In this document: in pieces, positions 8,544 to 16,189 of the stretch | How positions within the stretch are numbered: position 1 is the stretch's first letter | How the letters are laid out: each line of letters opens with the position of its first letter | From: Paraglomus occultum | Taxonomy: Eukaryota; Glomeromycota; Glomeromycetes; Paraglomerales; Paraglomeraceae | DNA length: 16,771 nt | NCBI GenBank assembly: GCA_910592205.1 | Contig: CAJVPJ010000783.1 | Coordinates: 1-16,771, forward strand | Direction of reading: 5' to 3' | Translations under genes and position numbers: made by a program | The notes under the pieces: generated by a model | What the model saw: only the letters and a program-made list of their open reading frames with translations | Told to the model about the DNA's origin: nothing | Database searches by the model: none

Positions 8544-8850
8544 TCAATTATCGTGTTCATTAATACCTGTATTTTTTAAATACCCTTTTTTAAGCAATTC
8601 ACTTTTGATATATGGGAATAAATCACATGTATACGGTATTTCAATAAGATCTACTCTCTCTTTTACATACATCTCGCTTTTTTTGGTCACGCGTCTGTTG
8701 ACTATCTAAGTCTATCTTGCCTCGCTTGTGAAATATTGGATTCTTAGAAAAATGTTGAGGCCCCTGGAATTCGAATGCTAATTTTAGCTCTTCATTATAC
8801 CCATCTAATTGCATCCCATCTAAAAACGACGGTCTACAGGATGGAAATTT
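8544..8850 (-). pseudogene. PDDEXK-like nuclease domain continuing the integrase
   Basis: Directly past the A7 run at 8848-8854, the minus strand reads [20 protein letters not shown], then [15 protein letters not shown], in the frame one base away from the integrase. The pattern LDGYxEEL...AFExQGxQHx followed by a basic [13 protein letters not shown] helix is that of a small PDDEXK (Vsr/restriction-endonuclease-like) domain. I recall it following zinc-ribbon repeats in fungal and giant-virus proteins. Likely metal ligands are the Asp of LDG and the Glu and Gln of FEFQ. A second one-base change, in an A4 run at 8661-8664, is needed to reach [15 protein letters not shown], the closing strand of the domain, and a TGA at 8544. 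The domain is about 100 residues. The immediate context (a ribbon-like segment just before it in the integrase) supports a single fused protein in the ancestor. Confidence 0.65.
8569..8583. terminator. AT-rich inverted repeat between convergent genes
   Basis: GTATTT-TTT-AAATAC is a perfect 6-bp stem with a 3-nt loop. It lies just downstream of the 8140 gene and inside the nuclease extension of the convergent gene. It might help 3'-end formation, but its AT-only stem makes this a weak call. Confidence 0.25.
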
Positions 8851-10201
8851 TTTTACCTAACAGATCTTCGAAAATATATCTACAGCGTCTCTCATCAGCA
8901 TGGTGGAAACAAATTGGACGCCATTCGAATTTCTGCTTCTGGATTTTATAAGGCGCATACCATTGATGGGGTCCACATGTCCAGAGATATACATCGTAAC
9001 CATTTATTTGATTAGTTTTACCAAGACACTCCCCACCGCGCTTCTCAGCATAAGCTTGCGCCTTAGCTATTTTATTAATAATACGGATGAAATTAACAGA
9101 CCTGGAACGAGTATTTTCTTCCAATATACTCTGGGGCGGATACTGAAGCGTATCAATATTCACGTGCATGAGCTCTTCCCTCACAAATCCACGTGACGGG
9201 GCATATTCTCCGTCTAAATAATATAAAATTGGTTCATTTTTCGTTACCACGATTTTGCGAATTTTATGAAGGCTCGGTGAGAATGCCGGATCCGTGGCTC
9301 TTTTCTGATTCTCCATACCTCCTTCCCACTCTGCATTCGCAAGCAGATAGCGAACTGTATCACCCTTCTTCAACCTATTCTCCTCATATTTCCCAACAGG
9401 ACGCTTATACTTTGTAGATGGCCTAGATTCAACTCTTTCTAATCCGATAGCTTTTGCCGGAGCTAATCCCCATTTTGATGAACCTGGAGCTCGAATAAGG
9501 CGCGTTGGGTAATTATTTAGATAATCAATAACTTCTGGTAAATACTTAACCCACTCTCTTATTAATTTAGGATTTTTAGATATTGATTCAATGGCATACT
9601 GGATTTTATAAAGCATCTCTGCTAACGTCTTATTGAATCGTTCTACAAGAGCTAATCCACGATGACTATAAGCACCAATTACTCGAATTGTGACATTATG
9701 CGCCTCCATTAATCGAGCAGTTTCGCCCATGAATTCTTTGCCACCATCACATTGTAGAAGCTTCGGATAAGTAAGAGGATTATTGGGATCATCATAAATT
9801 TTTCTAAATGCTTTGGCGACCTCTGAACTTTTCTTCGATGTTAGAGGAACACTCGCTTTGAATCTGCTAGACACGTCTATAATCTGTAATACCGCTTTCC
9901 ATGTCTTCTCCTTATATTTATCATGCGTAAGAAATAAGAGATCGCTCTGATGTACACAATTTGGTTTTTGAATTTTACCATAACTAACCCGTGGAATATT
10001 TTTTGGTGATGGGGCGTGTTTTTGCCATTCATTCTGGTTTATAAGCCAGTCTCGCACTTTTTTGAATGGAAATCGATGTCCTTTCTTCTTGAGATCTTTA
10101 TATAATTTTCGAGGGTTGGCATGGTAGCCAGTGGCTTGATAATAAATTAACCTGCATACTCGATCCAATTCTTTATCACTGCTGATTGTAGGCTGACTCA
10201 T
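8834..10201 (-). CDS. retroviral-type (rve) DDE integrase with zinc-ribbon-like tail
   Basis: 455 residues from an ATG at 10201 to a TAG at 8834. Residues about 8-70 are helical and basic. The RNase-H-fold core follows, with catalytic D87 (HQSDLLFL), D152 ([10 protein letters not shown]) and E187 (LALVERFN). D152 to E187 fits DX34E, close to the canonical DX35E. Residues 278-348 ([10 protein letters not shown] to [12 protein letters not shown]) look like the small barrel or chromo-like C-terminal domain found in Polinton/Maverick and Gypsy integrases. Residues 385-435 ([20 protein letters not shown]) resemble a treble-clef/zinc ribbon, with one expected Cys replaced by Arg in EWRPICF. The enzyme would join element ends to host DNA in the nucleus. 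It is a stand-alone gene, not part of a Pol polyprotein: it starts with its own ATG and is divergent from Gag. The tail continues in another frame into a nuclease domain. Confidence 0.88.
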   Translation of the reverse strand: MSQPTISSDKELDRVCRLIYYQATGYHANPRKLYKDLKKKGHRFPFKKVRDWLINQNEWQKHAPSPKNIPRVSYGKIQKPNCVHQSDLLFLTHDKYKEKTWKAVLQIIDVSSRFKASVPLTSKKSSEVAKAFRKIYDDPNNPLTYPKLLQCDGGKEFMGETARLMEAHNVTIRVIGAYSHRGLALVERFNKTLAEMLYKIQYAIESISKNPKLIREWVKYLPEVIDYLNNYPTRLIRAPGSSKWGLAPAKAIGLERVESRPSTKYKRPVGKYEENRLKKGDTVRYLLANAEWEGGMENQKRATDPAFSPSLHKIRKIVVTKNEPILYYLDGEYAPSRGFVREELMHVNIDTLQYPPQSILEENTRSRSVNFIRIINKIAKAQAYAEKRGGECLGKTNQINGYDVYLWTCGPHQWYAPYKIQKQKFEWRPICFHHADERRCRYIFEDLLGKKISIL

Positions 10202-10278
10202 TTTCGATACATTTTACTATAAATTATGTTTTGGCAAAGTCAAAGATAAGTTAATATATTATGCCGTAAAAAATAGCT
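10202..10278. promoter_or_regulatory. 77-bp divergent promoter between integrase and Gag-like gene
   Basis: The two start codons are 77 bp apart and face away from each other. The spacer is AT-rich, with ACTATAAAT (near 10214) and AATATATTA (near 10253) as TATA-like candidates for either direction. Such close divergence implies shared control of capsid-like and integration genes. Experimental start sites are unknown. Confidence 0.45.
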
Positions 10279-12891
10279 ATGGCATTTCATCGACCCCGAC
10301 CCCCCAATCGAACAACTCATAGACTAGCTACTGATAGAGAACTTGAGCTAGAACAAATTAACCAGATTTTGAGAGATGAATTATCCACCGAAATTTCTCA
10401 TAATAAAGCTAACGAAAAATGGATATCTCGGCTAGAACGTGATCTCATTAATTGCGAGAAAGAGATCAATCGAAAAGAGATTGCTATTGTAGCATCTAAT
10501 GAAGAAATTAAGGAACTTCAGACTGAGATCTCGTCTCTGAAAAAAGATCTTTATCAAACCCGAAAAGAGATCCGAGACAATAACAATTATACCACTGACA
10601 TAGAAAACAAGTTACAAGAATGTTATGAGATTATATCCAGTTTGAAACAGAGAATCAAAGTTATCTCATCCCGTGGAAATTCACCAGTTCGAAATAATTC
10701 ACCTGATATATATTCACCCCCAGAAGATCCAGATATGGCGAATCTTGACCTTTTTATACAAATCGAACGAGGCTTAAATCGCATTAAAAATCACATCCAA
10801 GGTGGTGGTACTCCATTAAATAATCCTATCAATATTATAGAAGGTATTAGAGGTTCCTTAAATACTGTTCGGCATAATTATCAATCTGTATACCAGGATA
10901 TAGATGGTGTTATAGCCCAACGAGATGATCGGAATAATCAAGTATTGCAGTTGCAACAAGATGTCAATTTCTATAGACAACGAAATACTAACCTTCAGAA
11001 TCAAACCAATCAACTTACTCAGGAGCGAGATACCTTGCAGAATCGCGTCAACCAACTTATACCAGAACGAGATACCTTGCAAAATCACGTCAATCAACTT
11101 ATACTAGAACGAAATACTTTGCAGAATCGTGTCAATCAACTTGCTCAAGATCTTAATAACAGCCAACAAGGATATAATTTGCGAGGGCGTTTGTGGCATA
11201 ATGCAAGTCTGATATGGAATGAACAGTCAAAACTCAAACGTACTCTTGAAATTATTTATAAGGTATCTATTTACCGGCTAATGCGGGAGTTGCAACAATG
11301 CCGGGCTGATAAAGGATTATTAGAATATAATCGAGATCAGCTCTTTGATAGATATTACAATAAATTCAAGGATCGCAAGGCAAGTCATATCAAATGGAAA
11401 AATAGGGAGCGTAATTCACAGCAATTAATTTTAAATTTACAAGCTCAAATTTTATTACTACAGAATAATCCACCTATAAATCTGAACATGGCAGAAGGTA
11501 GACGTTTACCCGTATTAAAATTAATCCAACCCGCTCTTGCAAGTATTTCACCCTATATTGGTCAAGAACCTCCTGATGATTATTTTGATAAGGTTATACA
11601 ATCATGGGCATTTGCTGAGGGACATATGACGGTTCTTGAAAATGCCCATGCAGGAGATTTCGATGATGCAGTTAAATGTACTATCTTAAAATCAAAGATG
11701 GCTGGAAAATATGCTCCAGTACCAGCTAATGACCCATATACTATTGGCAATCCAGCTATTAATTCTCCAGCAACTTTGCGAGTATGGGCAAGAACAAAAT
11801 ATCAACGAGAGACAGTCGGAACTAAACAATCTGCAATTCAGAGATTAACTCAAGAAAGATTTCAACCATTTGATACTCCAGATACCTATGAAACTAGAAT
11901 TCGACCTCTTTTATTGGGTGTACCCAATGATGATGCTCAAGTCTTAGGATTTCTTAAAAGTCAATTGCCAGGTGAGCTTTTTACTTGGATGAGATCTGAT
12001 GCTCCAGCAGGTATTAACGAATTTTTCATTGCATTAAAAAATATGTGGTTAGAACGTACTCCAAACCTGTATGGAGGATCAAATTATGATCAAGTCTCAG
12101 CTAGCTTTTCAGCTAATATATCACCTATAATTTCTCATCCAGAAACCAGCTCACGCCAATTACAAAATAAATCGCATTCTAATAGTAGTGATATAACTCG
12201 AGCTGAAATAGATAGTATGATAAAATCACAATTAGCTTTAGTACCAACCACTTCTCTTCAGCCTACACAATCAATTTCTCAAAGACAAGAAGGACAATTA
12301 TTACGACCCAGTCAAATGGAACCAGGTAAAACATATCGGGATCCTAATTTACGCTTGAATGACCAAGAATGGCTTCGAATGGATGAAGCAACAGATCGTC
12401 TTAGTGCTTTAGCAAGTCCATCTTATCTACAAACTTTCATGGATACAATTAGTAAAGGAGTAATAGATAGAATTACGCCTCTCTTACCTAAGAAGAAAAA
12501 AGAAACCTCTCCCATTACTGATGATATAGATGGAATCACAAAGGGTATGGCTGAGTTGTCAATAAATGAGGCTATATCCAAAGGTGTATCTAAAGGTATA
12601 TCACAAGGAATGAAGGAAGTATATGCTGTTAATGTATCATCCAAACACCGTTGTTCAAAATGTCATAGAACTGGTCATCATTCAAATTCTTCTAGATGTC
12701 CGAAAAATAAAAAGAAAAGCAGATCCAAGAAAAAAGGTAAGGTTAATATGGCTATCAATGACTCTGGTTCCGATTCAGGTTCTGATTATAACTCTTCCAA
12801 TAGTGATTCCGATTCTGGATCCGATTCTGATGATACCTCCTCTGAAACTGAGAGTATGAATGTTAACATTTCCAGGGCAAAAAAAAAGTAA
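10279..12891 (+). CDS. gag-like: Gag-like nucleocapsid protein with long coiled coils and zinc knuckle
   Basis: 870 residues, ATG at 10279, TAA at 12889. The N-terminal half is coiled coil (about 20-130 and 205-295), including four tandem 14-residue units of the type LQNRVNQLxxERDT at about 238-294. An internal MAEGRRLPVLKLIQPAL near 404 starts the part most like a retrotransposon Gag: residues about 420-600 are helical, with FTWMRSDAPAGINEFFIALK typical of the Gag capsid region. A CX2CX4HX6C zinc knuckle (C792, C795, H800, C807) is followed by a Lys-rich stretch and an S/D-rich acidic tail. It should assemble into a shell and bind nucleic acid. The coiled-coil half makes it much longer than common Gags. 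The stop lies directly after the heptamer A AAA AAG, and the protease is in the -1 frame. Confidence 0.8.
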   Translation: MAFHRPRPPNRTTHRLATDRELELEQINQILRDELSTEISHNKANEKWISRLERDLINCEKEINRKEIAIVASNEEIKELQTEISSLKKDLYQTRKEIRDNNNYTTDIENKLQECYEIISSLKQRIKVISSRGNSPVRNNSPDIYSPPEDPDMANLDLFIQIERGLNRIKNHIQGGGTPLNNPINIIEGIRGSLNTVRHNYQSVYQDIDGVIAQRDDRNNQVLQLQQDVNFYRQRNTNLQNQTNQLTQERDTLQNRVNQLIPERDTLQNHVNQLILERNTLQNRVNQLAQDLNNSQQGYNLRGRLWHNASLIWNEQSKLKRTLEIIYKVSIYRLMRELQQCRADKGLLEYNRDQLFDRYYNKFKDRKASHIKWKNRERNSQQLILNLQAQILLLQNNPPINLNMAEGRRLPVLKLIQPALASISPYIGQEPPDDYFDKVIQSWAFAEGHMTVLENAHAGDFDDAVKCTILKSKMAGKYAPVPANDPYTIGNPAINSPATLRVWARTKYQRETVGTKQSAIQRLTQERFQPFDTPDTYETRIRPLLLGVPNDDAQVLGFLKSQLPGELFTWMRSDAPAGINEFFIALKNMWLERTPNLYGGSNYDQVSASFSANISPIISHPETSSRQLQNKSHSNSSDITRAEIDSMIKSQLALVPTTSLQPTQSISQRQEGQLLRPSQMEPGKTYRDPNLRLNDQEWLRMDEATDRLSALASPSYLQTFMDTISKGVIDRITPLLPKKKKETSPITDDIDGITKGMAELSINEAISKGVSKGISQGMKEVYAVNVSSKHRCSKCHRTGHHSNSSRCPKNKKKSRSKKKGKVNMAINDSGSDSGSDYNSSNSDSDSGSDSDDTSSETESMNVNISRAKKK

Positions 12892-13739
12892 AACGAAAGA
12901 GTAAATCATCCTCTAAAAAGAAGTCTAGTCCAAAGAAATCAGATACGAATATTGACTCACAAATTCGAAAAATTATTCTAGCTATGTTTAATGATCCAGA
13001 GGTTATAGAAACAATTAGAAACAATATTAATAACACGAATTTATCTGTTACAAGACCTGATTTTATGAATTATCGAGAGCCGGCTCCAGATATACCCGAT
13101 TCTGATGGGGAGGATGAAATGCTAGATGATCCTATGGAGATAGATTTTGTCCGTCGGAAAGAACCCGTAATTAGTATTGCAACTATACCAGTTAAAATCC
13201 AACGCTTAAAAATTCCAGCATTGGTACTCGATAGTGGGGCTGAACCTGCAATTGTATCAGAAGATATTGTTAAACGCGTAGGTGGGAAAATAGATAAATC
13301 AGAAAAATATGATCTCAGTGGCGTTGCTACTGTTCCAACAGAATCTGTTGGTATTACTCGTAATCTACCAATAACATTTCCTCCAGGTTTTACTATACGT
13401 GAAGATTTTGTAGTTGTACGCTCCCCTAAGCCAACATTGATATTCCCAAACCCACTTCTCAAAAAATATAAATGTGCTGTAGACTGGGGTAATGATAAAA
13501 TGAAGATTCATTACAATGGAGAAGATTTTATTATTCCGGTTACTATGCACAAAGTCAAGAATAAGCTCGAAGTAAATTGCGTTACCGCATCTCAAAATGA
13601 TAAGCCTTTAGTATCTGATCAAATTTTACAGGATACCAATAGTAATAAGAGTGAGGATAATGAACCATTGGAGAAATGGCATGCTCCTGCAGATTTTAGC
13701 ACAGATTCTGACAATTCGACTTTAAAAAAAAACGCATGA
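12867..13739 (+). CDS. pro-like: retropepsin-type aspartic protease in the -1 frame
   Basis: The first ATG is at 12984, but the frame is open back to 12867, and the residues before the ATG (KRKSKSSSKKKSSPKKSD) continue the Lys/Ser style of the Gag tail. That favours translation by frameshifting from Gag over an independent start. Numbered from 12984: an acidic linker (GEDEMLDDPMEIDF), then PALVLDSGAEPAIVSEDIVK with catalytic D83 in an intact DSG triplet, a flap region near SGVATVPTESVG, and the C-terminal hydrophobic strand PTLIFPNPLLKKYKCAVDW. This is a complete retropepsin fold, unlike the damaged minus-strand copies. It would act as a dimer and cleave the Gag-like protein during maturation. 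The tail is hydrophilic and ends at a TGA at 13737 inside a second slippery region. Confidence 0.8.
   Translation, partial: HFQGKKKVKRKSKSSSKKKSSPKKSDTNIDSQIRKIILAMFNDPEVIETIRNNINNTNLSVTRPDFMNYREPAPDIPDSDGEDEMLDDPMEIDFVRRKEPVISIATIPVKIQRLKIPALVLDSGAEPAIVSEDIVKRVGGKIDKSEKYDLSGVATVPTESVGITRNLPITFPPGFTIREDFVVVRSPKPTLIFPNPLLKKYKCAVDWGNDKMKIHYNGEDFIIPVTMHKVKNKLEVNCVTASQNDKPLVSDQILQDTNSNKSEDNEPLEKWHAPADFSTDSDNSTLKKNA
12882..12888 (+). promoter_or_regulatory. candidate -1 frameshift heptamer, gag to protease
   Basis: Within a run of nine A (12879-12887), the zero frame reads A AAA AAG followed at once by the TAA stop. The -1 frame is open from 12867, so the overlap is only 25 nt and contains the heptamer. 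This is the classic gag-pro arrangement. No strong downstream stem or pseudoknot is obvious, and a missing base in the A run would look the same. Confidence 0.5.
13727..13733 (+). promoter_or_regulatory. candidate second -1 frameshift heptamer with ATGA overlap
   Basis: A nine-A run (13724-13732) gives A AAA AAC in the protease frame, the most efficient known eukaryotic slippery type, two codons before its stop (GCA TGA). The -1 frame is open from 13712 and contains an ATG (13736) overlapping the stop as ATGA, so frameshifting or stop-restart could both serve. The caveat of a missing A applies here too. Confidence 0.5.
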
Positions 13740-13903
13740 GCTATGAGGAGTTAGAAAAATCGCTATATGATACTCTTGAGTCTAAGGCTGAAATAAATGA
13801 TCTTTGTGAAAAGTTACAAATGCGTTATGAAAAGCTACTTGAACATATCTCCTCTAGAGATAATAACATAGATAAAGAAAAGATAGATCTATGTAGTAGC
13901 TAA
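13736..13903 (+). CDS. short third frame after protease, coiled coil
   Basis: 55 residues from an ATG at 13736 to TAA at 13901 (frame open from 13712). The sequence SYEELEKSLYDTLESKAEIN and then DLCEKLQMRYEKLL is a charged amphipathic helix. It matches the start of the coiled-coil gene at 14791 (EEDLEKKLHDAIKSKAEVND), so it is a truncated paralogue or a duplicated 5' end of that gene. In a retrovirus, pol would follow here, but no reverse transcriptase motif is present. Its last 15 bases overlap the 3' end of the convergent HTH gene. The role is unknown; it could add an oligomerisation helix to a Gag-protease fusion. Confidence 0.5.
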   Translation: MSYEELEKSLYDTLESKAEINDLCEKLQMRYEKLLEHISSRDNNIDKEKIDLCSS

Positions 13904-14446
13904 TAGGCGAGTCATATTTGCTATATTTTTCTCAGCTCTTCTAGCTTCTTTTTCATATAATGCATCCAGTTCTTCACTACTTATTTTTTCCGTCTCATTA
14001 AGTGTAGATGCTACCACATTAGAGTTATTAGTAGGTATTGGATCAGATATACGAATGGATTTAGACCGAGATTTGGAACTTCTCTTTTTTATTTCTGTAT
14101 TAAGAGGAGTAGTAGATGAGTCTTTGACTCGAGACTTTGTCTCTTCTGGATATAAATTCTCTCTTCCGATTCGATTAAAATTTTCGGATGGAGTCTGTAA
14201 AACAGGACACTTCGTGTCTGGTGAGGCTAGTGTAGATATCTCGGTGGAAATGGTACTTTGTATTATTTGTTGTTGGCGCTCTCGATCTTCCCATATATCA
14301 TCTACTCGATGTTCATTAATATGGAAATCTCTCATAATTCTATACTTAGGTACCTTATCTTTGAGCGATCTAATTGTTTCTATCTGCTCAGAAGTTAGAT
14401 ATGTAGATTTTCGGCGATAATATGATTTTAGAAATGGTGTATTCAT
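13889..14446 (-). CDS. HTH DNA-binding-like protein
   Basis: 185 residues from the first ATG at 14446 (the frame is open a few codons further but without another ATG) to a stop at 13889. Residues about 16-56 (YLTSEQIETIRSLKDKVPKY, then RIMRDFHINEHRVDDIWED) fit a three-helix HTH of the homeodomain-like/transposase type, with the second helix beginning at 'KYRIMRDF' and the recognition helix at 'NEHRVDDIWE'. The middle is Ser/Thr-rich, with a basic patch (KKRSSKSRSKSIR) that could be a nuclear localisation signal. The C-terminus is an acidic helix (SSEELDALYEKEARRAEKN). It most likely binds element or promoter DNA. It is convergent with the gag-pro transcription unit and overlaps its last frame by 15 bp. 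The exact family is not recognised. Confidence 0.6.
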   Translation of the reverse strand: MNTPFLKSYYRRKSTYLTSEQIETIRSLKDKVPKYRIMRDFHINEHRVDDIWEDRERQQQIIQSTISTEISTLASPDTKCPVLQTPSENFNRIGRENLYPEETKSRVKDSSTTPLNTEIKKRSSKSRSKSIRISDPIPTNNSNVVASTLNETEKISSEELDALYEKEARRAEKNIANMTRLLATT

Positions 14447-14494
14447 GATTTGATTTTTATCCAATATTTAAAATGATATTTAATGTTTTAGAAT

Positions 14495-14554
14495 AATAAA
14501 AAATGATATCTATTATTATAGTACAATAAAAAATAACATCTATCATTATAGATG
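14495..14554. repeat. 30-nt tandem repeat, AT-rich
   Basis: Two adjacent 30-nt units, both starting AATAAAAAAT and sharing ATCTAT.ATTATAG, with a likely third degenerate unit upstream (14463-14494). They fill the space between the divergent HTH gene and the coiled-coil gene. I see no gene in 14465-14790. The repeats could be binding sites for a regulator or simply replication slippage. Confidence 0.65.
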
Positions 14555-15403
14555 AATACAAAATATTAGCATAAACAGGCCTTCAGCTAATAAAACTAAT
14601 ACAAAGTACTAGAAACCGAAATAAAAAATTAATATATAATCTTATTCAACAATATCTAATATATTTTTTTAATAGTCTAGGTTATCTAACATTAAATATC
14701 GTTATATAATAATAGAAATTATTAACGAATTAGTTTTATTAACATCTGTATATTATATATTATTTAGCGTAGCAAACACAAGGTGCTAATATGACAAATG
14801 TATATACATTACAAAATATTAAAGGTCATCGACTTGGTAGTATACGCGAAGAAGATCTAGAAAAAAAACTACACGATGCTATCAAATCCAAAGCTGAAGT
14901 TAATGACTTTAGCGAGAAATTGCAGATAAATACATAAAGCAAATGAAAGCGTTTGATCGGGAAAGAAAGGGGTGGAATCGGGATTCGTTACGAAATAATA
15001 CCGAGATCCAAAAGTTACGCACCCACGCTTTGCAGGTTATTAATGAGCATAAGCAACTACAAAATGAAAATACCAATCTTATTTCTCATAACGCACAAAA
15101 GGATATTTTTATTGCTGAATCCAAGGCTGAGAATGTTACAAAATCCAAGAAAATCAAATCACTCGAATCTATGATCAAGATATTGGAAAGTAAGTTGTCT
15201 TCAGCCCAGAAAGATGTGATTTCGATTCAAAACAATTTGTCAAAAAAAGATTCCGAGAATTTATCTCTCAAATCTAAAATAACTGAATTAGAAAATATAA
15301 AGAGCGAATTGGAATCGAAGGTTAATGAACTTGAGTGTTTGAAATCGGAGGCTATATCAGCAGAGCTGGCACAGCCAAAACCTGTAGTTGGTGGGAATGA
15401 TGA

Positions 15404-15461
15404 GGGGCAAAGCCCCATTGTTTCCAAAATAAAAAATACGCAAAGCGAGGAACAAAGTTCC
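15404..15461. repeat. 13-nt hairpins GGGGC-AAA-GCCCC and GGAAC-AAA-GTTCC
   Basis: Two perfect 5-3-5 inverted repeats (15404-15416 and 15449-15461) inside an uninterrupted part of the coiled-coil gene. Each shares the short A-rich loop. The second lies in a 20-nt block, GCGAGGAACAAAGTTCCATA, repeated exactly at 15573-15592. Confidence 0.9.
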
Positions 15462-15508
15462 ATAATCAAGTCTGATGATAGATCTGCAGTTATTGAGGAA
15501 TCAGATTC

Positions 15509-15521
15509 GAGGCTATGCCTC
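15509..15521. mobile_element. 13-nt hairpin GAGGC-TAT-GCCTC at a frame break
   Basis: A perfect 5-bp stem with a TAT loop. Leaving out exactly these 13 bases places the codons on the left in frame with those on the right (CCA AGT AAA onward), so the repeat accounts for the whole frame shift. This supports recent insertion of the hairpin as a unit. Confidence 0.6.
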
Positions 15522-15572
15522 ACCAAGTAAAGATCTCAGTCAATATTTTCTACATAGAAAAAACACGCTGTG

Positions 15573-15653
15573 CGAGGAACAAAGTTCCATAAATCCAATA
15601 GAAAAAATCGATGGTAATATGTGTCTTGAGTCGAAGACTCGTGGCTTTACCAC
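15573..15653. repeat. 13-nt hairpins including second GGAAC-AAA-GTTCC
   Basis: GGAAC-AAA-GTTCC at 15576-15588 (identical with its 20-nt context to the copy at 15446-15465), GAGTC-GAA-GACTC at 15628-15640, and directly after it GTGGC-TTT-ACCAC at 15641-15653, a member with one mismatched pair. All sit in open coding sequence. Confidence 0.85.
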
Positions 15654-15766
15654 TGATACTAACTCCGCTATCTCGACATATACTAATAGTAAGATTACCG
15701 AACTATCAAAAAATGATACGGAGATTATTCCCAAGGTAAGTGATGAAATCGATATTAGCAAAACTA

Positions 15767-15934
15767 GACACGAAGTGTCCTGCTCCGCAGACAACAATAT
15801 ACTCCAAGAAATATCGAATATAACTCCTTACCTTGCACAGCCGGAAAATAACACGTCTTCATTGATTGAATCACATTCTCAGATTCCGATAGGAGGAATA
15901 GGAGCAATGAGACCTAGTCTCGAGGCTTTGCCTC
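15767..15934. repeat. 13-nt hairpins GACAC-GAA-GTGTC and GAGGC-TTT-GCCTC
   Basis: Perfect members at 15767-15779 and 15922-15934. CTGC-TCC-GCAG (15780-15790, 4-bp stem) directly abuts the first. GAGGC-TTT-GCCTC has the same stem as the frame-breaking copy at 15509 but a different loop. Confidence 0.85.
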
Positions 15935-16189
15935 TCCCCGTTGTGGCAAGCACTTTGATGTCACCTTTATCAGCATATATTTTTCTTACCCTGTTAATTA
16001 ATGCGATTATGTGGTTCGTTATATTGAGACGTACATGGGTTATAGGTAAAAAAAGTAATCAGTTGCGGGATATGTGGATCGGGTAGCCGAGACTATCTAT
16101 TTGAACTTGGATATTATTTATGTACGAAAAAATACAATTAATAATGTATAAGTATCTTAGTGAAGTCTGGCAATTCTAACCAAGAATAC

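Larger units (their letters stand above)
14791..16086 (+). pseudogene. coiled-coil, C-terminally membrane-anchored protein, frame-broken
   Basis: Starts with an ATG at 14791 (MTNVYTLQNIKGHRLGSIRE) and hits a TAA at 14935. The protein continues one frame away through ADKYIKQM and the long open stretch 14943-15530, then moves to the frame open until 16086. Total about 430 residues. The middle (about 80-195) is a long coiled coil (heptads such as LSLKSKITELENIKSELESK). The next part is low complexity and carries many 13-nt hairpins in its DNA. The C-terminus has one membrane segment (AYIFLTLLINAIMWFVIL) followed by basic residues. The first break is a one-base shortage in an A3 run. The second is explained exactly by the 13-nt hairpin 15509-15521. 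It looks like a tail-anchored structural or membrane-remodelling protein; no family recognised. Confidence 0.55.

Noticed and set aside
8900-9417. Two plus-strand open frames opposite the integrase
   Set aside because: Antisense of the integrase barrel and ribbon region; no recognisable domain.
10858-11097. Minus-strand open frame inside the Gag-like gene
   Set aside because: Shadow of the 42-nt coiled-coil repeats; its repeated peptide is just the antisense of those units.
13070-13462. Minus-strand 130-residue open frame across the protease
   Set aside because: Antisense of a clearly coding retropepsin, low-complexity Ser/Ile composition, no domain.
10279-13903. Ordinary LTR retrotransposon interpretation
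   Set aside because: No RT or RNase H motif follows the protease, no LTR-like direct repeat flanks the unit, and the integrase is a divergent gene. A nested solo fragment cannot be fully excluded.
14055-14420. Plus-strand 121-residue open frame opposite the HTH gene
   Set aside because: Antisense of a better-supported gene with an HTH motif and a basic patch.
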